DNA of 64,000 nucleotides from JAGVSR01 sp964589785 (GTDB lineage Bacteria; Pseudomonadota; Alphaproteobacteria; Rhizobiales; Hyphomicrobiaceae): the NCBI GenBank assembly GCA_964589785.1, contig CAZPUQ010000006.1, positions 62,001-126,000 on the forward strand. The letters run 5' to 3'. The translations under genes were made by a program, and so were the position numbers. Below the pieces are notes generated by a model. That model did no database searches. It saw nothing but the letters and a program-made list of their open reading frames with translations, and had not been told where the DNA came from. Positions 52,610 to 62,435 of the stretch are shown piece by piece (the stretch's first letter is position 1; each line of letters opens with the position of its first letter).

Positions 52610-53955
52610 TGGCGACGGGCAAATCCCCACGCGGCCTCGTGATCGCCGCGCCGAGCTCGGGATCCGGCAAGACGACGGTCACGCTCGGCCTGCTGGCGGC
52701 CCTGCGGCAACGCGGCCTCGCCGTGCAGCCGTTCAAGATCGGGCCGGATTATCTCGACACCGGTCATCATGAGCGGGTGGCCGGACGGCCGAGCTACAAC
52801 CTCGACACCTGGGCGATGTCCGAGACGCTGCTCGCTGGCATCGTTGCGCAGGGCGCGGCAGGCGCGGACCTCGCGATCGCCGAAGGCGTGATGGGCCTGT
52901 TCGATGGCGGCGCCGACCGCGGACTTTCGGGATGGGGCGCGACGGCGGACCTGGCGGGCTTGCTTGGCTGGCCGGTCGTGCTCGTCCTCAATGTCGGCGG
53001 GCAGACGGAGACCGCGGCCGCGGTGGCGCTTGGATGTGCGCACTATCGGCCGGAGGTCCGCGTCGCAGGCGTCATCCTGAACCAGGTCGCGAGCGCGCGG
53101 CACGAGTCGCTGATCCGGCCGGCGTTCGTGCGCATGGGCATGCCGGTCCTCGGTGCCCTGCGACGTGCCGACGACATCCGCCTGCCCGAACGTCATCTCG
53201 GCCTCGTCCAAGCCGCCGAGCAGAGCGACTATGGCGACCGCCTGGCGCGCCTCGCCGCCGTCGTGGCCGCCTCGGTCGACCTCGAGGCGGTCGTGGCCGC
53301 GGCATCCGACGTCAATCCGGCGATGCGGGTCAACGCCGGCCGCGTGCACGCCATCCCGCCGCCGGGCCAACGCATCGCGCTGGCGCAGGATGCGGCCTTC
53401 TCGTTCACCTATCATCACGTGCTTGCCGGGTGGCGCGCGGCCGGCGCGGAGATCGTGGAGTTCTCGCCGCTTTCGGACGAGGCGCCGCCGCCGGACGCCG
53501 ACGCCGTGTGGCTGCCCGGCGGCTATCCGGAGCTCCACGCGGGACGGATCTCCGCGGCGTCCCGTTTCCGTGCCGGCCTGACCGCGCTCGCGGCGCGGTC
53601 GGTGCCCATTCACGGCGAATGCGGCGGCTACATGGTGCTCGGCCGGGGACTTGAGGACGCCCAAGGCCACCGCCACGCGATGGCCGGCCTGCTTGCGGCC
53701 GAGACCTCGTTCCGCACGCGCACGCTGCACCTTGGCTATCGCCGCGCCACGCTGCGCTCGGAGTGCGCGCTGGGCCGCAAGGGCGCGCGGCTCTACGGCC
53801 ACGAGTTCCACTACGCGACGCTGCTGTCGGACGGCGGCGAGCCGCTGCTCGATCTGGAGGACGGGTCCGGATCGGGCCGCGCCGCCGGCTCTCGCGCCGG
53901 CAGCGTCAGCGGCTCCTTCTTTCACCTCTTGTCTGCTCCGGATGCCGGCGCCTGA
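52606..53955 (+). CDS. cobB: Hydrogenobyrinic acid a,c-diamide synthase CobB
   Basis: The 449-residue glutamine-dependent amidotransferase has the ATP motif APSSGSGKTTVTLGLL, FKIGPDYLDTGHH and AEGVMGLFDG, and a C-terminal GATase domain with Cys in IHGECGGYMVLG and the late His in YGHEFHYA. It amidates side chains a and c before cobalt insertion by CobN. ATG 52606 or 52609 may serve. The tail overlaps the convergent cobF by 34 bases. Confidence 0.96.
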   Translation: MMATGKSPRGLVIAAPSSGSGKTTVTLGLLAALRQRGLAVQPFKIGPDYLDTGHHERVAGRPSYNLDTWAMSETLLAGIVAQGAAGADLAIAEGVMGLFDGGADRGLSGWGATADLAGLLGWPVVLVLNVGGQTETAAAVALGCAHYRPEVRVAGVILNQVASARHESLIRPAFVRMGMPVLGALRRADDIRLPERHLGLVQAAEQSDYGDRLARLAAVVAASVDLEAVVAAASDVNPAMRVNAGRVHAIPPPGQRIALAQDAAFSFTYHHVLAGWRAAGAEIVEFSPLSDEAPPPDADAVWLPGGYPELHAGRISAASRFRAGLTALAARSVPIHGECGGYMVLGRGLEDAQGHRHAMAGLLAAETSFRTRTLHLGYRRATLRSECALGRKGARLYGHEFHYATLLSDGGEPLLDLEDGSGSGRAAGSRAGSVSGSFFHLLSAPDAGA

Positions 53956-54722
53956 TCATCGGGACGGCGCCGCCGCAGGAGGTAGGTGTCCATGATCCAG
54001 CCGTGGCGCGCCCTTGCCTCGCACCGGATGCGCTCGATGTCGTCGATGACGTCGCCAAGCCGGCCGGAGACGAGCCGCTCGTCTGGCGTGCCGAGGTAGG
54101 CACCCCAGTAGATCTCCACGTCTTCGCCACACGCCGCCCGGAGGCCATCGCCGCGGTCGAGCATCACGACAATGCTGTCGGCGCCGGCGGGAAGGCCGCG
54201 CTCGGCAAGCTCGCGACCCGTGGTGATGGCAACGGTGCCGCCAATGGCGTTGAGCACCAGCCGGTGACGGGCTGCGAGCACCTGGATGCTGCTGATGCCG
54301 GGTATCACCTCGCAGTCGAACGCGAGGGTGCCGCCGTCGCGCAGGAGGTCGAGCAGCCGCAGGGTGCTGTCGTAGAGGCTCGGATCGCCCCAAACGAGAA
54401 AGGCGCCGCAGCCGTCCTCGGCGACTTCCGCCTCGATGGACGCGGCCAGTCGCGCCGCGCGCTCCCGATGCCACGCCTCGACGCCGCGCCTATAGCCGTG
54501 CGGCACCGGATCGCGGGCCGGATCTTCGATGGCAACGAAGCGATAGGAGCGGTTCTTGATCACGCTCTCGCAGATGTCCTGGCGAAGGCGGATCAGCTCG
54601 CTCTTCGCCTCGCCCTTGTCGAAGACAAAGAAGACATCGGCCCGGTTCAGGGCTTTGATCGCCTGCACGGTCAGGAAGTCCGGGTCACCGGCGCCCATGC
54701 CGACGACGAGCAGCTTTCTCAT
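53922..54722 (-). CDS. cobF: Precorrin-6A synthase (deacetylating) CobF
   Basis: The 266-residue methyltransferase starts RKLLVVGMGAGDPDFLTVQAI and has FFVFDKGEAKSELI, VWGDPSLYDSTLRLL, EVIPGISSIQVLAARHRL and IYWGAYLGTPDERLVSG, diagnostic of CobF. It methylates C1 and removes the acetyl group, a step found only in the aerobic pathway. It is inverted against the main run and overlaps cobB by 34 bases. Confidence 0.95.
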   Translation of the reverse strand: MRKLLVVGMGAGDPDFLTVQAIKALNRADVFFVFDKGEAKSELIRLRQDICESVIKNRSYRFVAIEDPARDPVPHGYRRGVEAWHRERAARLAASIEAEVAEDGCGAFLVWGDPSLYDSTLRLLDLLRDGGTLAFDCEVIPGISSIQVLAARHRLVLNAIGGTVAITTGRELAERGLPAGADSIVVMLDRGDGLRAACGEDVEIYWGAYLGTPDERLVSGRLGDVIDDIERIRCEARARHGWIMDTYLLRRRRPDDQAPASGADKR

Positions 54723-54834
54723 GGGATTTGTCTCCTGCGTCCCGATGCGGTCTTATACCGATCTCCGGCGGCAAGGAACGATTGCAATCGAGGAAGCGCG
54801 GCGACGACCGTCTATTTCTCTCCCGGGCCTCGAT

Positions 54835-56589
54835 CTAGTGTCCGGACTCGGGCGCAAGGCCGAGGGCGTTTGCGATGGCGCGGAAGACGAACGTGTTATC
54901 GATCTGCCCATGGAATTGTTCCGCGCCCGGTCCGGAGGCCGTGAGGATCACGTCATCGGCCGCATGCACGCCCTGGGGCATGTCGAAGGGTAGATTTCCG
55001 AATAGCCGCACGGTCCCGGGCTTGCAGGCTGCTTCGTTGGCGACGATCGTCTTGTCGTCGGCCGCCTTCTGGCCGGGAACGAACTCGCCATCGAGACTGG
55101 GCTTGCCGGAGAAGCAGTGGTCCGGATAGCTGCCGAACAGCACGGCCAGCCGTCGCGATACATCGGGTGTCGGCGGATAGCCTTGCGCATCTGGCGCCGG
55201 ATAGTTGGGATACCTGGCGTTGGCATAGACGTTAAGCTTCGTACGCGGCGTCTGCCCCGGATTGTCGTCGTCGAACGTCCCGACGATGCTGATCGGATGC
55301 GCATGATCCGGCACGACGATAATGAGCGTGTCGTCTCTGTCTGCGGCAAATTCCTTGACGGATCTCACGACGTTGTCGAGCATGATCGTGTCGTAGACGG
55401 CGCGCTCCCAATCAAGGCTATGAGAATATTTGTCGATCCGGGAGGATTCGATCATCAAGAGAAAACCGTTGGGCGCGCGCGATAGAACATCGAGCGCCGC
55501 GCGTGACTCCTCGATGAGGTCCGGCTGGTCGCTGAACTTGCTCGTGGTCCCCCTTTTCAGGAACTTGAGATCGAGGGCGCCGTCGATATCGCCCGTGTTG
55601 AAGAGGCCGAGAAGTTTCGTCGTCTGACCGTCTTGGGCGGCGTCCTGCAACGCCGTCGCCGTCTCCACGAACCGATACCCGGCGTCCTTGAACTGCGCGA
55701 TGAGGTCCTGATTGTCTTTGCGCTTGCTGTCGGGGCCGAGCGGACGGAAATACGCAGAGCCACCGCCGAGCATGACGTTCGGCTTCACCTCTAAGAACAT
55801 GCGGGCTATGTCGCTCATCTCCGAACGGCGGCGCGTGTGAGCCACCATTCCGGCAGGCGTCGCATCGGTGATTTCTGAGTTCGTGACCACCCCGACGGCG
55901 AGACCGAGACGGCGCTGGACGAGCGTCGCAACGGTTTCGACCCGCGGGTGCGCGGAGGGAGCGATGTTGCTCGCGCAATAGACGCCGATCGCATTTACGC
56001 AGGACTTATGGCCCGTCGTGTAGGCGCTCATCGCGTTGGCGGAGTCGGTGATGATGGAATCCGTTCCGGCCGTGGAGACGAGCGCCATGTGAGGCATCTC
56101 GTCCATGGCGAGTTTTCCGTGATACCGGCCCTCTGCGATGCCCTTGGACAGGATTCGGGCCGCTGTCCGATGCGCAATGGAGAGGCCATCGCCGACCAGC
56201 AGGACCACATTTCGCGCGGTGCGTGGAGGGGTCCCATAGACCTCCCATACCACCTTGCTCTCCCGCTCGCCGGACCTGGCGATGACCTCGTAGGTACCGG
56301 GTTCGGTGAGCGCCGTGTCGCGCCACCAGAGCGCAGAGTGTCCCTGTCCTTCCTCGTTGGCAATGACTTGCGGGACGTTCCCCAGAACCTCGGCGGCATC
56401 GCGGCCGTTGATCAGAACGGCCGCTCCGTCGGCCGTGGTGGCGGGCATTTCAACCTTCATGTCGAACTTCGCGCCAGCCAGGATCTCGGCACGATCGATC
56501 GGATAAATGGTCTGTGCCGCGGATGGACGCGGCGTTGAGATCAACGCCAGCGCTATGGCGAGACAAGGCGGGATGGTCTTCATCGTCAT
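54835..56589 (-). CDS. Exported alkaline phosphatase (PhoA superfamily)
   Basis: The 584-residue product has a signal peptide (IPPCLAIALALISTPRPSAAQ), an N-terminal Ig-like region (about 40-118) and an alkaline phosphatase domain. The metal site starts at LLVGDG (Asp134); Ser183 in TDSANAMSAYTTGHK is the likely phosphorylated nucleophile. Later come MIESSRIDKYSHSLDW and VVPDHAHP with metal ligands. The Arg of the classic nucleophile loop is not obvious, so the substrate range may differ from PhoA. It is probably periplasmic. Confidence 0.88.
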   Translation of the reverse strand: MTMKTIPPCLAIALALISTPRPSAAQTIYPIDRAEILAGAKFDMKVEMPATTADGAAVLINGRDAAEVLGNVPQVIANEEGQGHSALWWRDTALTEPGTYEVIARSGERESKVVWEVYGTPPRTARNVVLLVGDGLSIAHRTAARILSKGIAEGRYHGKLAMDEMPHMALVSTAGTDSIITDSANAMSAYTTGHKSCVNAIGVYCASNIAPSAHPRVETVATLVQRRLGLAVGVVTNSEITDATPAGMVAHTRRRSEMSDIARMFLEVKPNVMLGGGSAYFRPLGPDSKRKDNQDLIAQFKDAGYRFVETATALQDAAQDGQTTKLLGLFNTGDIDGALDLKFLKRGTTSKFSDQPDLIEESRAALDVLSRAPNGFLLMIESSRIDKYSHSLDWERAVYDTIMLDNVVRSVKEFAADRDDTLIIVVPDHAHPISIVGTFDDDNPGQTPRTKLNVYANARYPNYPAPDAQGYPPTPDVSRRLAVLFGSYPDHCFSGKPSLDGEFVPGQKAADDKTIVANEAACKPGTVRLFGNLPFDMPQGVHAADDVILTASGPGAEQFHGQIDNTFVFRAIANALGLAPESGH

Positions 56590-56684
56590 GCGAGATCCGT
56601 TGGCCGAACCTGGCGTCTAGCCTCGGAACATGACAGTTGCGTGAATGCCCCTATGTCGCGCGGTGAGTTATGCGCGGGCTGGGC

Positions 56685-58520
56685 TCATTGCCCCCTCGAT
56701 CGGGAGCGGAGGACATGAACGGCCGGTTCCGGCGCGTTGTCGGTGCAGACCTCGTCCGGGGCAGTCTTCTGTCCCCTCAGGAGCGCGGCATACATGCCGT
56801 TGCGGGCCAGCAGTTCGTCATGGTTGCCGACCTCGACGACGCGTCCTTCGGCGATCACATAGATGAGGTCCGCATCGCGCACGGTCGAAAGGCGATGGGC
56901 GACCATCACGGTTGTCCGGCCCTGCGCAAGAGTGCGCACGGATTGGCGGATCTGCTGCTCGGTCTCGCTGTCGAGCGCCGACGTCGGCTCGTCCAACAGG
57001 AGGATCGGTGCGTCCTTGTAGAAGGCACGCGCGATCGCGATGCGCTGCTTCTGGCCACCGGAGAGGTTGGAGCTCAGCTCCTTGAGTTGCGACCGATAGC
57101 CGTCCTTCATGGCGCTGATGAAGGCATCGGCACTGGACGACCGCCCCGCCGCGGAAACCCGGTCCGGATCGCGATCGCGACTGGATCCGATGATGTTGTC
57201 CTCGATCGTCCCCTCGAAAAGGAAGGCATCCTGGTCAAGGTACGAGATATTCCGGCGCAACGAGACCAATGACACATCGGAAATCGATACGCCATCGATC
57301 TCGATGACGCCCTTGTCAGGGGTGAAGAAGCCCTGCATGAGGGCAAGAATTGTGGTCTTGCCGCCACCCGAGGCGCCGACGAGCGCCGTGAATTTCCCGC
57401 CGGGGAAAACAAGGGACATATCGCGGAGAACGCCGCGCCTGGTGCCCGGATACGCAAAGCTGACGTCCCGGAACGTCACCGTGCCGTCTTTCACGGCGAG
57501 CTCGGACCGTGTGTCCTTTTCCGGCTCGTCCTGCGGCTGGTCGATGATCTCGTAGAGCATGGCGATGCGTTCGGCCGCCGTCGTCAAATCGATGTGCAAC
57601 CGCGACAGCCGGCGAAGCGGCTCGCCGGCCAGAAGCAGAGCCGTGATGAAGGCAAAGAAGGACCCGACGCTTTTCGGATCTCCCTGGCTGCCCATCGTTG
57701 CGTAGAAAATGACGGCCGCGATTGCCAATCCGCTCAGAACCTCGCTGATCGGCCCGACGCTGGACTTGATGCGCGCAAGGCGATTGCGCTGGGTCTCAAC
57801 GGCCTTGGTCGCGGTGTCCATCTTGTCTTGCAAAAGGCCTTCAAGCTGGAACGACTTGACCATCCGGATGCCCTGGACCGTGTCGCGCGACAGGGACAGG
57901 AGAGCTCGTTGGCCGCCGGTCTCCATCCGGGCTGCTTTTTTTGCCGATGCGGACAGACTTCGCAGCGCGAAGCCGGCAACGGGGGCCGTGATGAGGACGA
58001 TGGCGAAGAGAACGGGGTCCTGCAAGATCATGACGCCGCACAAACCGAGCACCGTCAGCAGGTCGCGGCCGAGCGTCACCGCAGCCAGATTGATGGCGTC
58101 GCGGACCGCGTGCGCACCGTTGGTCATGCGCGTAATGATTTCGCTCGACGACCGTGTCTGGTAGAACATTACGTTCATGCGAAGCAGGTGGTCGTAGAGG
58201 CTGCGCTGAACTTCGACGACAATACGCGCGCCGATGCGCGTGATCATAAGCTCTTGAATATAAGAAAATCCGCCCTTGACGATAAACAGGCCCGACACCA
58301 GCAGCGGGTAATACATGACGGATGTGCCGGCCTCGGTCAGAACGGCGGCATTGACGAGATCTTTCATCAGCCAGGCGCTGGCAGACGTGCAGCCGGCGAC
58401 AATAGCCATCAGGACACCGGCAAGGAGATAGCCCTTCAGGTGCGGCCGGCCGAAGTCGCCTATGACCCGCCGAATGATGGCGTAGGTCGAGGAGACGGGG
58501 ATTTTGTTCGCTTGCTCCAT
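56685..58520 (-). CDS. ABC exporter half-transporter (MsbA-like)
   Basis: The 611-residue protein fuses six membrane segments (about 30-310) to a nucleotide-binding domain with Walker A GASGGGKTT, signature NLSGGQKQR, Walker B PILLLDEPTSALD and the switch His in VAHRLSTV. The length and layout are those of MsbA-type lipid or drug flippases. There is no C39 peptidase domain. It lies between an alkaline phosphatase and a glycosyltransferase, so export of a lipid-linked glycan is possible but not shown. Confidence 0.9.
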   Translation of the reverse strand: MEQANKIPVSSTYAIIRRVIGDFGRPHLKGYLLAGVLMAIVAGCTSASAWLMKDLVNAAVLTEAGTSVMYYPLLVSGLFIVKGGFSYIQELMITRIGARIVVEVQRSLYDHLLRMNVMFYQTRSSSEIITRMTNGAHAVRDAINLAAVTLGRDLLTVLGLCGVMILQDPVLFAIVLITAPVAGFALRSLSASAKKAARMETGGQRALLSLSRDTVQGIRMVKSFQLEGLLQDKMDTATKAVETQRNRLARIKSSVGPISEVLSGLAIAAVIFYATMGSQGDPKSVGSFFAFITALLLAGEPLRRLSRLHIDLTTAAERIAMLYEIIDQPQDEPEKDTRSELAVKDGTVTFRDVSFAYPGTRRGVLRDMSLVFPGGKFTALVGASGGGKTTILALMQGFFTPDKGVIEIDGVSISDVSLVSLRRNISYLDQDAFLFEGTIEDNIIGSSRDRDPDRVSAAGRSSSADAFISAMKDGYRSQLKELSSNLSGGQKQRIAIARAFYKDAPILLLDEPTSALDSETEQQIRQSVRTLAQGRTTVMVAHRLSTVRDADLIYVIAEGRVVEVGNHDELLARNGMYAALLRGQKTAPDEVCTDNAPEPAVHVLRSRSRGQ

Positions 58521-58851
58521 TCGTGGGAACCTTGCCTCATGCGCCTGTTTCGAGTGCGCCAGTGCGGATGGTCACTCGGATGCGAGGTGACAGCCGAGCG
58601 GACCGTCCCGCCGCATCCGCCCGTCGCACTCGACACCGTCCGCCAAGCCATGTCCGCACGACGCCTCATCTCCCTTCGCGTGTCAAAGCCGGCTTTTGGG
58701 GCGAAATCACGTGCGTCTGCTGCGTCCCTTGCGTCGATCGGCTGTCGACCACCGGCCCACCTGGCCCCCGCGCGACCCGGTGCCTACGGACGGCCCTATC
58801 CCAAGCAGCGCGCAGCTTACGTAGCATGAGACTCGCGCGGCGGCTTCCCTT
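58521..58851. other. 331-base gap
   Basis: It lies between the ABC exporter start and the glycosyltransferase stop, both on the minus strand, and should hold the exporter promoter. A plus-strand frame of 96 codons (58539-58829) is rich in Arg, Ala and Pro with no Shine-Dalgarno; I do not consider it a gene. No repeat or RNA was seen. Confidence 0.4.
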
Positions 58852-60078
58852 TCAGTTCACCGGCCCGGGGATGTCCTGCGCAGCCTGACGAAGGCGGCTT
58901 TCGCTGATGACCATAGCCTCCGGCGCCGTGAACTTGCGATCGATGTGGGGAAATTCGAGAGTCGCCGTTTGCGGGGTCAGCGTTGCATGCCAAGCCATCC
59001 AATTCTCCCGATACCGCTTGCGCGTCGAGGAGACACCGGTCGACAGTCGCGTCCCGTGAACGGGATCGCGCGTCAGGCTCGTCTCGCGGTCAAGCGCCAG
59101 CATCGCGACGACTGGCGACTCATGAAAACGACCGGACATGGCGAGTTGGGCGCGGGCGTACAACTCCCGATCCGCCCCGAAGCGGACGCAGTCCCAATGT
59201 CCGAGCTTCTTGCGGAACGCGTCGGTTCTGAAGAAACACGAGATCATGGCACGGTGCGCCGCACCGTCGGCAGAGCGCACGATAGACCGGGAAAGCTCAT
59301 CAAATTGCAGATCGGGGGTCACACGCAACCAGTGCGCAATCGTCGCGTCGTAGTCCGGCCGGCTCTTCAGACACGCGATCTGGCGTTCGATGCGCTGGGG
59401 ATGGGCCCAGTCATCGGCATCGTGGCCTGTGAAGTACTCGCCGGTAATCACCGACAGGGCGGCATTCTTGGACACGTACGGCCCGACATTGTCGGCGTTG
59501 CGCATGATCTTGACGCGGCTGTCCGTGGCGGCGATCTCTGCCACGATGCGCCAGGTCCCGTCGGTGCTGGCATCATCGACGACGACCAATTCCAGGTTCT
59601 GCCACGTTTGACGCAGGATCGAGTGGACAGCGTGAGCGATCGTTTGCTCGGCGTTGTACGCCGGCATGATGACGCTGACCTTGTCTTGCGCGGAAATCTG
59701 ATAGCCCGGATCAGCGGCAAGGCGAAAGAATGGCGCTCGGCCAGACTGTTCCGCCGGCTCGCTGGGGGCCACTCGGATTGGTGCCAGGTCGAACGGCTGC
59801 AGGTAGGCGTTGAAATGCCCCGCCCACTCCTCGAGATTGGACGCTGAATTGGCCCTCAACAGGTAGGCGGCCCGCTTGTGCGCACCGGTCCCTATTGCCT
59901 CTATATGCGCCAGAGCCGATGACAGCGACGTTTCTTTCGCGAGCCGAGCGGCTTCCAGGATGACATACTTTTCAGCCTTTTTTGACCGCAGCAACGGCAC
60001 CCATTTGCTGATTGTGCTGCGTGCGCTCCTGCCAGCGCCTACAATATCGGATGCCATCGACATACGGTCCGCCATCAT
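58852..60078 (-). CDS. Family 2 glycosyltransferase
   Basis: The 408-residue product has a helical N-terminal region (about 1-130) and a GT-A domain: VSVIMPAYNAEQTIAHAVHSIL, LVVVDDASTDGTW, and the nucleotide-sugar metal site HDADDWAHPQRIERQI. A GADRELYARAQ motif follows. There are no membrane segments. The sugar donor and acceptor are unknown; nearby sugar-nucleotide genes point to surface polysaccharide. ATG 60078 was chosen; an upstream TTG at 60111 is possible. Confidence 0.88.
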   Translation of the reverse strand: MMADRMSMASDIVGAGRSARSTISKWVPLLRSKKAEKYVILEAARLAKETSLSSALAHIEAIGTGAHKRAAYLLRANSASNLEEWAGHFNAYLQPFDLAPIRVAPSEPAEQSGRAPFFRLAADPGYQISAQDKVSVIMPAYNAEQTIAHAVHSILRQTWQNLELVVVDDASTDGTWRIVAEIAATDSRVKIMRNADNVGPYVSKNAALSVITGEYFTGHDADDWAHPQRIERQIACLKSRPDYDATIAHWLRVTPDLQFDELSRSIVRSADGAAHRAMISCFFRTDAFRKKLGHWDCVRFGADRELYARAQLAMSGRFHESPVVAMLALDRETSLTRDPVHGTRLSTGVSSTRKRYRENWMAWHATLTPQTATLEFPHIDRKFTAPEAMVISESRLRQAAQDIPGPVN

Positions 60079-60483
60079 GTGTGAAGCCTGCACTGACGCA
60101 AACGGTGCCAACGGCCGGCGCGGGACAAAGTCCCTGCACGACGACCGAACGCACGACGCCCAAGTTTCTGAAGGTGAACGGGAACGCGATCAAACTGACG
60201 CGATACGGCGAACATCATACGAAGTGCGCGTACGATTCGTGGCAACACTCCGTTGATTTCCCCAGTTTACGGCCATCTATCCCCATCGGGAGCCGTGTCG
60301 GGGCGGGCTTATTTCTGGCCCACCGCCGAAGGGAGCGAGTGCTGAACCGCACGTTGGATCGGAATCCGAGCGGTCGGGCTTCAGACTGATTGCAGCTGGG
60401 TGGCTCCGATGCCCTTTATGGCCGAGAAGGCGGCTGCCGTGTGGGCGACATGGCCGGCCATCGTGGCTTCTACTTACAATCGG
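60079..60483. other. 405-base gap with a possible gene remnant
   Basis: It lies between the glycosyltransferase start and the RTX protease stop. On the plus strand a frame from about 60080 to 60389 has coding-like third positions at first (TPKFLKVNGNAIKLTRYG, then EHHTKCAYDSW) but decays into Arg-rich sequence and has no clear start. It could be a small gene or a remnant. The rest should hold the glycosyltransferase promoter. Confidence 0.35.
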
Positions 60484-62046
60484 CTAAAGCAGGAAGTCAT
60501 ATTTCGACAAGGCAGTCAGTCCGTCGACCTCGATGCGGAAGTCCGCCTTCCTGTCCCCGTTGATGTCGCCTTCGATGTAGACTTTGTCGAAATCCGTGCC
60601 GGGATTGTCGATCACGACGTAGTGCAATTGTCCGGCGCCCGTGAACTTCTTGGTTCCGATCCACGAAAAGGCCTGGTTTCCCCCCTTCCTTGAGCTAGCA
60701 TCGATCGTCGACAGATCGATGAGGTCCACGCCACGCTCGAAGTCGAAGATGACGTCCCGCGCCGAGGTCGTCGAGTGCGTCTTGCTGTTGAAGTCGAAGA
60801 TGTCCGAACCGGCACCGCCCCACATGAAGTCGCGACCGGTGTCGCCCACGAGAACGTCATTTCCATCGCCGCCATAGAGGTAATCATTGCCCGCACCGCC
60901 ATACAGCCAATCGTTGCCCTCCAGTCCGTCGAGCACGTTGGCGCCGGCGTTGCCCCACAACACATTGTTGCCGGAGTTGCCGGTGGCGTACGTGGCAGAG
61001 CCCTGGATTGCGAGATTTTCTATCCCGTGGCGGCCAAGAAGTGTCGCGTCCACGTTGGAAACCAACGTATCGTTGCCTGACGCATCAACGATGATGTCGC
61101 GAGGGTCATCCGTATAATAGATGTCGTCGCCGGCGCCTCCGTCGAGGTAGTTGACGAGCTCGTTGCCGATCAGCGTGTCGTTGCCCGCGCCGCCGCGTGC
61201 ATTCTCGATCTCGGCACCGAATGCGATGCTGTAGCCGCCGGTGAAGCCGGACGCCTGGCTCAGCCAGCCGCCCGCACCCGGGCCGACTTGGAGAGTTGCC
61301 GCGCGCAGGTCGAGCGTCGCGCCATTGTCCGTTCCGGCAACGAGCCAGTCCGTGCCGCCGGCATCCCATATGGCTTTGTAGTTGGCCCGGGCAACGGTGT
61401 AGACGTCGTCTCCGGCGCCCGTGCTCATGTTGGCGCCGTACAGAAGCTGAAGCGCGGCAATATCCATGGCCATCGGGCCGTCGTATCCGCCCTTGGAATA
61501 GTTGGGCAGGATATTGTAGCTCATCAACGTGACCAGGGTGTTGTTGAGCCCATAGTCGCCACGGTCGTTTCCGACGTTCTTGCTCACGCCCGGGAACAGG
61601 CCGGTGCCGTGTATGACATTGTGCGGGTGCTCCAGCCCCAGCCCATGCAAGAGCTCGTGACGGATGAGCCAAGAGTTGATCTGCGTCGTGTCAAAGTAGC
61701 CCTTTGCCGAACCGTTCGAGCCTGCATCCGTGGGCCCGTAGTGGTATCCATCCCAGCCGGCCTTGTAAGCGCCGTAGGGACTACTGCGAAACGCCGCCTT
61801 GAACTGCGAGCTTGTCACGCGATACTCGACGAGATCGGCGTTCGCCTCGGTTTGGACCTCCTCAAACGTCAAGCCGCACACCGCAGCGAAGGAAGCAAAC
61901 GCATCGGCGAATTCCTGCTTCTGGTCGGCGGTCCAGCCGAGCCCGTAAGAACTGGACATGCAGTAGGTGATGTGCAGGTCGCGCCCGGCGTCTGTCCACG
62001 AGTCGCCCGCCAATGCATTGAGGTAAACATTTCCGCTCTGCGCCAT
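60484..62046 (-). CDS. Serralysin-type RTX metalloprotease
   Basis: The 520-residue product has an N-terminal metzincin domain with the zinc motif HELLHGLGLEH (His130, Glu131, His134, His140) and a Met-turn LMSYN (Met175), as in M10B serralysins. RTX calcium-binding nonapeptides follow (GGAGNDTLIGN, GGAGNDYLYGGDGNDVLVGD) with a C-terminal hydrophobic-tailed secretion region ending KYDFLL. There is no Sec signal; type I secretion is expected, but no complete HlyB/D/TolC set lies nearby. The substrate is unknown. Confidence 0.9.
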   Translation of the reverse strand: MAQSGNVYLNALAGDSWTDAGRDLHITYCMSSSYGLGWTADQKQEFADAFASFAAVCGLTFEEVQTEANADLVEYRVTSSQFKAAFRSSPYGAYKAGWDGYHYGPTDAGSNGSAKGYFDTTQINSWLIRHELLHGLGLEHPHNVIHGTGLFPGVSKNVGNDRGDYGLNNTLVTLMSYNILPNYSKGGYDGPMAMDIAALQLLYGANMSTGAGDDVYTVARANYKAIWDAGGTDWLVAGTDNGATLDLRAATLQVGPGAGGWLSQASGFTGGYSIAFGAEIENARGGAGNDTLIGNELVNYLDGGAGDDIYYTDDPRDIIVDASGNDTLVSNVDATLLGRHGIENLAIQGSATYATGNSGNNVLWGNAGANVLDGLEGNDWLYGGAGNDYLYGGDGNDVLVGDTGRDFMWGGAGSDIFDFNSKTHSTTSARDVIFDFERGVDLIDLSTIDASSRKGGNQAFSWIGTKKFTGAGQLHYVVIDNPGTDFDKVYIEGDINGDRKADFRIEVDGLTALSKYDFLL

Positions 62047-62435
62047 GACACAGGCTCCGTTCAGCCGTTAACGGGCTAAAGGAGCGCAAGAGCGGCGCCA
62101 GCACGTGCATCGTCAGAGCCGGAGGTTCGGAAATTGGGACCGTCCGTTCAAGAACAGTCGGCGATCGCACGACAATGCGCGATGACCGGCGCCTCGCATT
62201 TATCCGCGATGTTTCTGGAGGTTGAGATCGAAGTCGCGACTTGGCCGCGGGTAAGGTCTACGCTTCTACTGTGACGCCCACACTGCTCGGAAACGTCCTA
62301 TTAATGTTAAATTCTTCAATGCACGCCCGTTGCCCGAAGTTAACAGGCGTTTCGATGTGAAACACAATCAGAAGCGCGCAGCAGATCGTGAAGCATTCAC
62401 GCACCGGTTTTCGACGGCAGGCGCTGGAAAGTCGA
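62047..62435. other. 389-base gap upstream of the RTX protease gene
   Basis: It lies between the protease start and the DegT-type gene stop, both on the minus strand. It includes an AT-rich patch near 62298-62320, a likely promoter area for the protease gene, but no clear -35/-10 pair was found. I see no gene, repeat or RNA. Confidence 0.4.

Noticed and set aside
56685..58520. Idea that the ABC exporter is the type I secretion ATPase for the RTX protease
   Set aside because: No adaptor or outer-membrane channel gene nearby, intervening glycosyltransferase gene, and MsbA-like layout; cannot be supported.
58539..58829. 96-codon plus-strand frame in the gap above the ABC exporter
   Set aside because: No ribosome-binding site, Arg/Ala/Pro-rich product and no domain.
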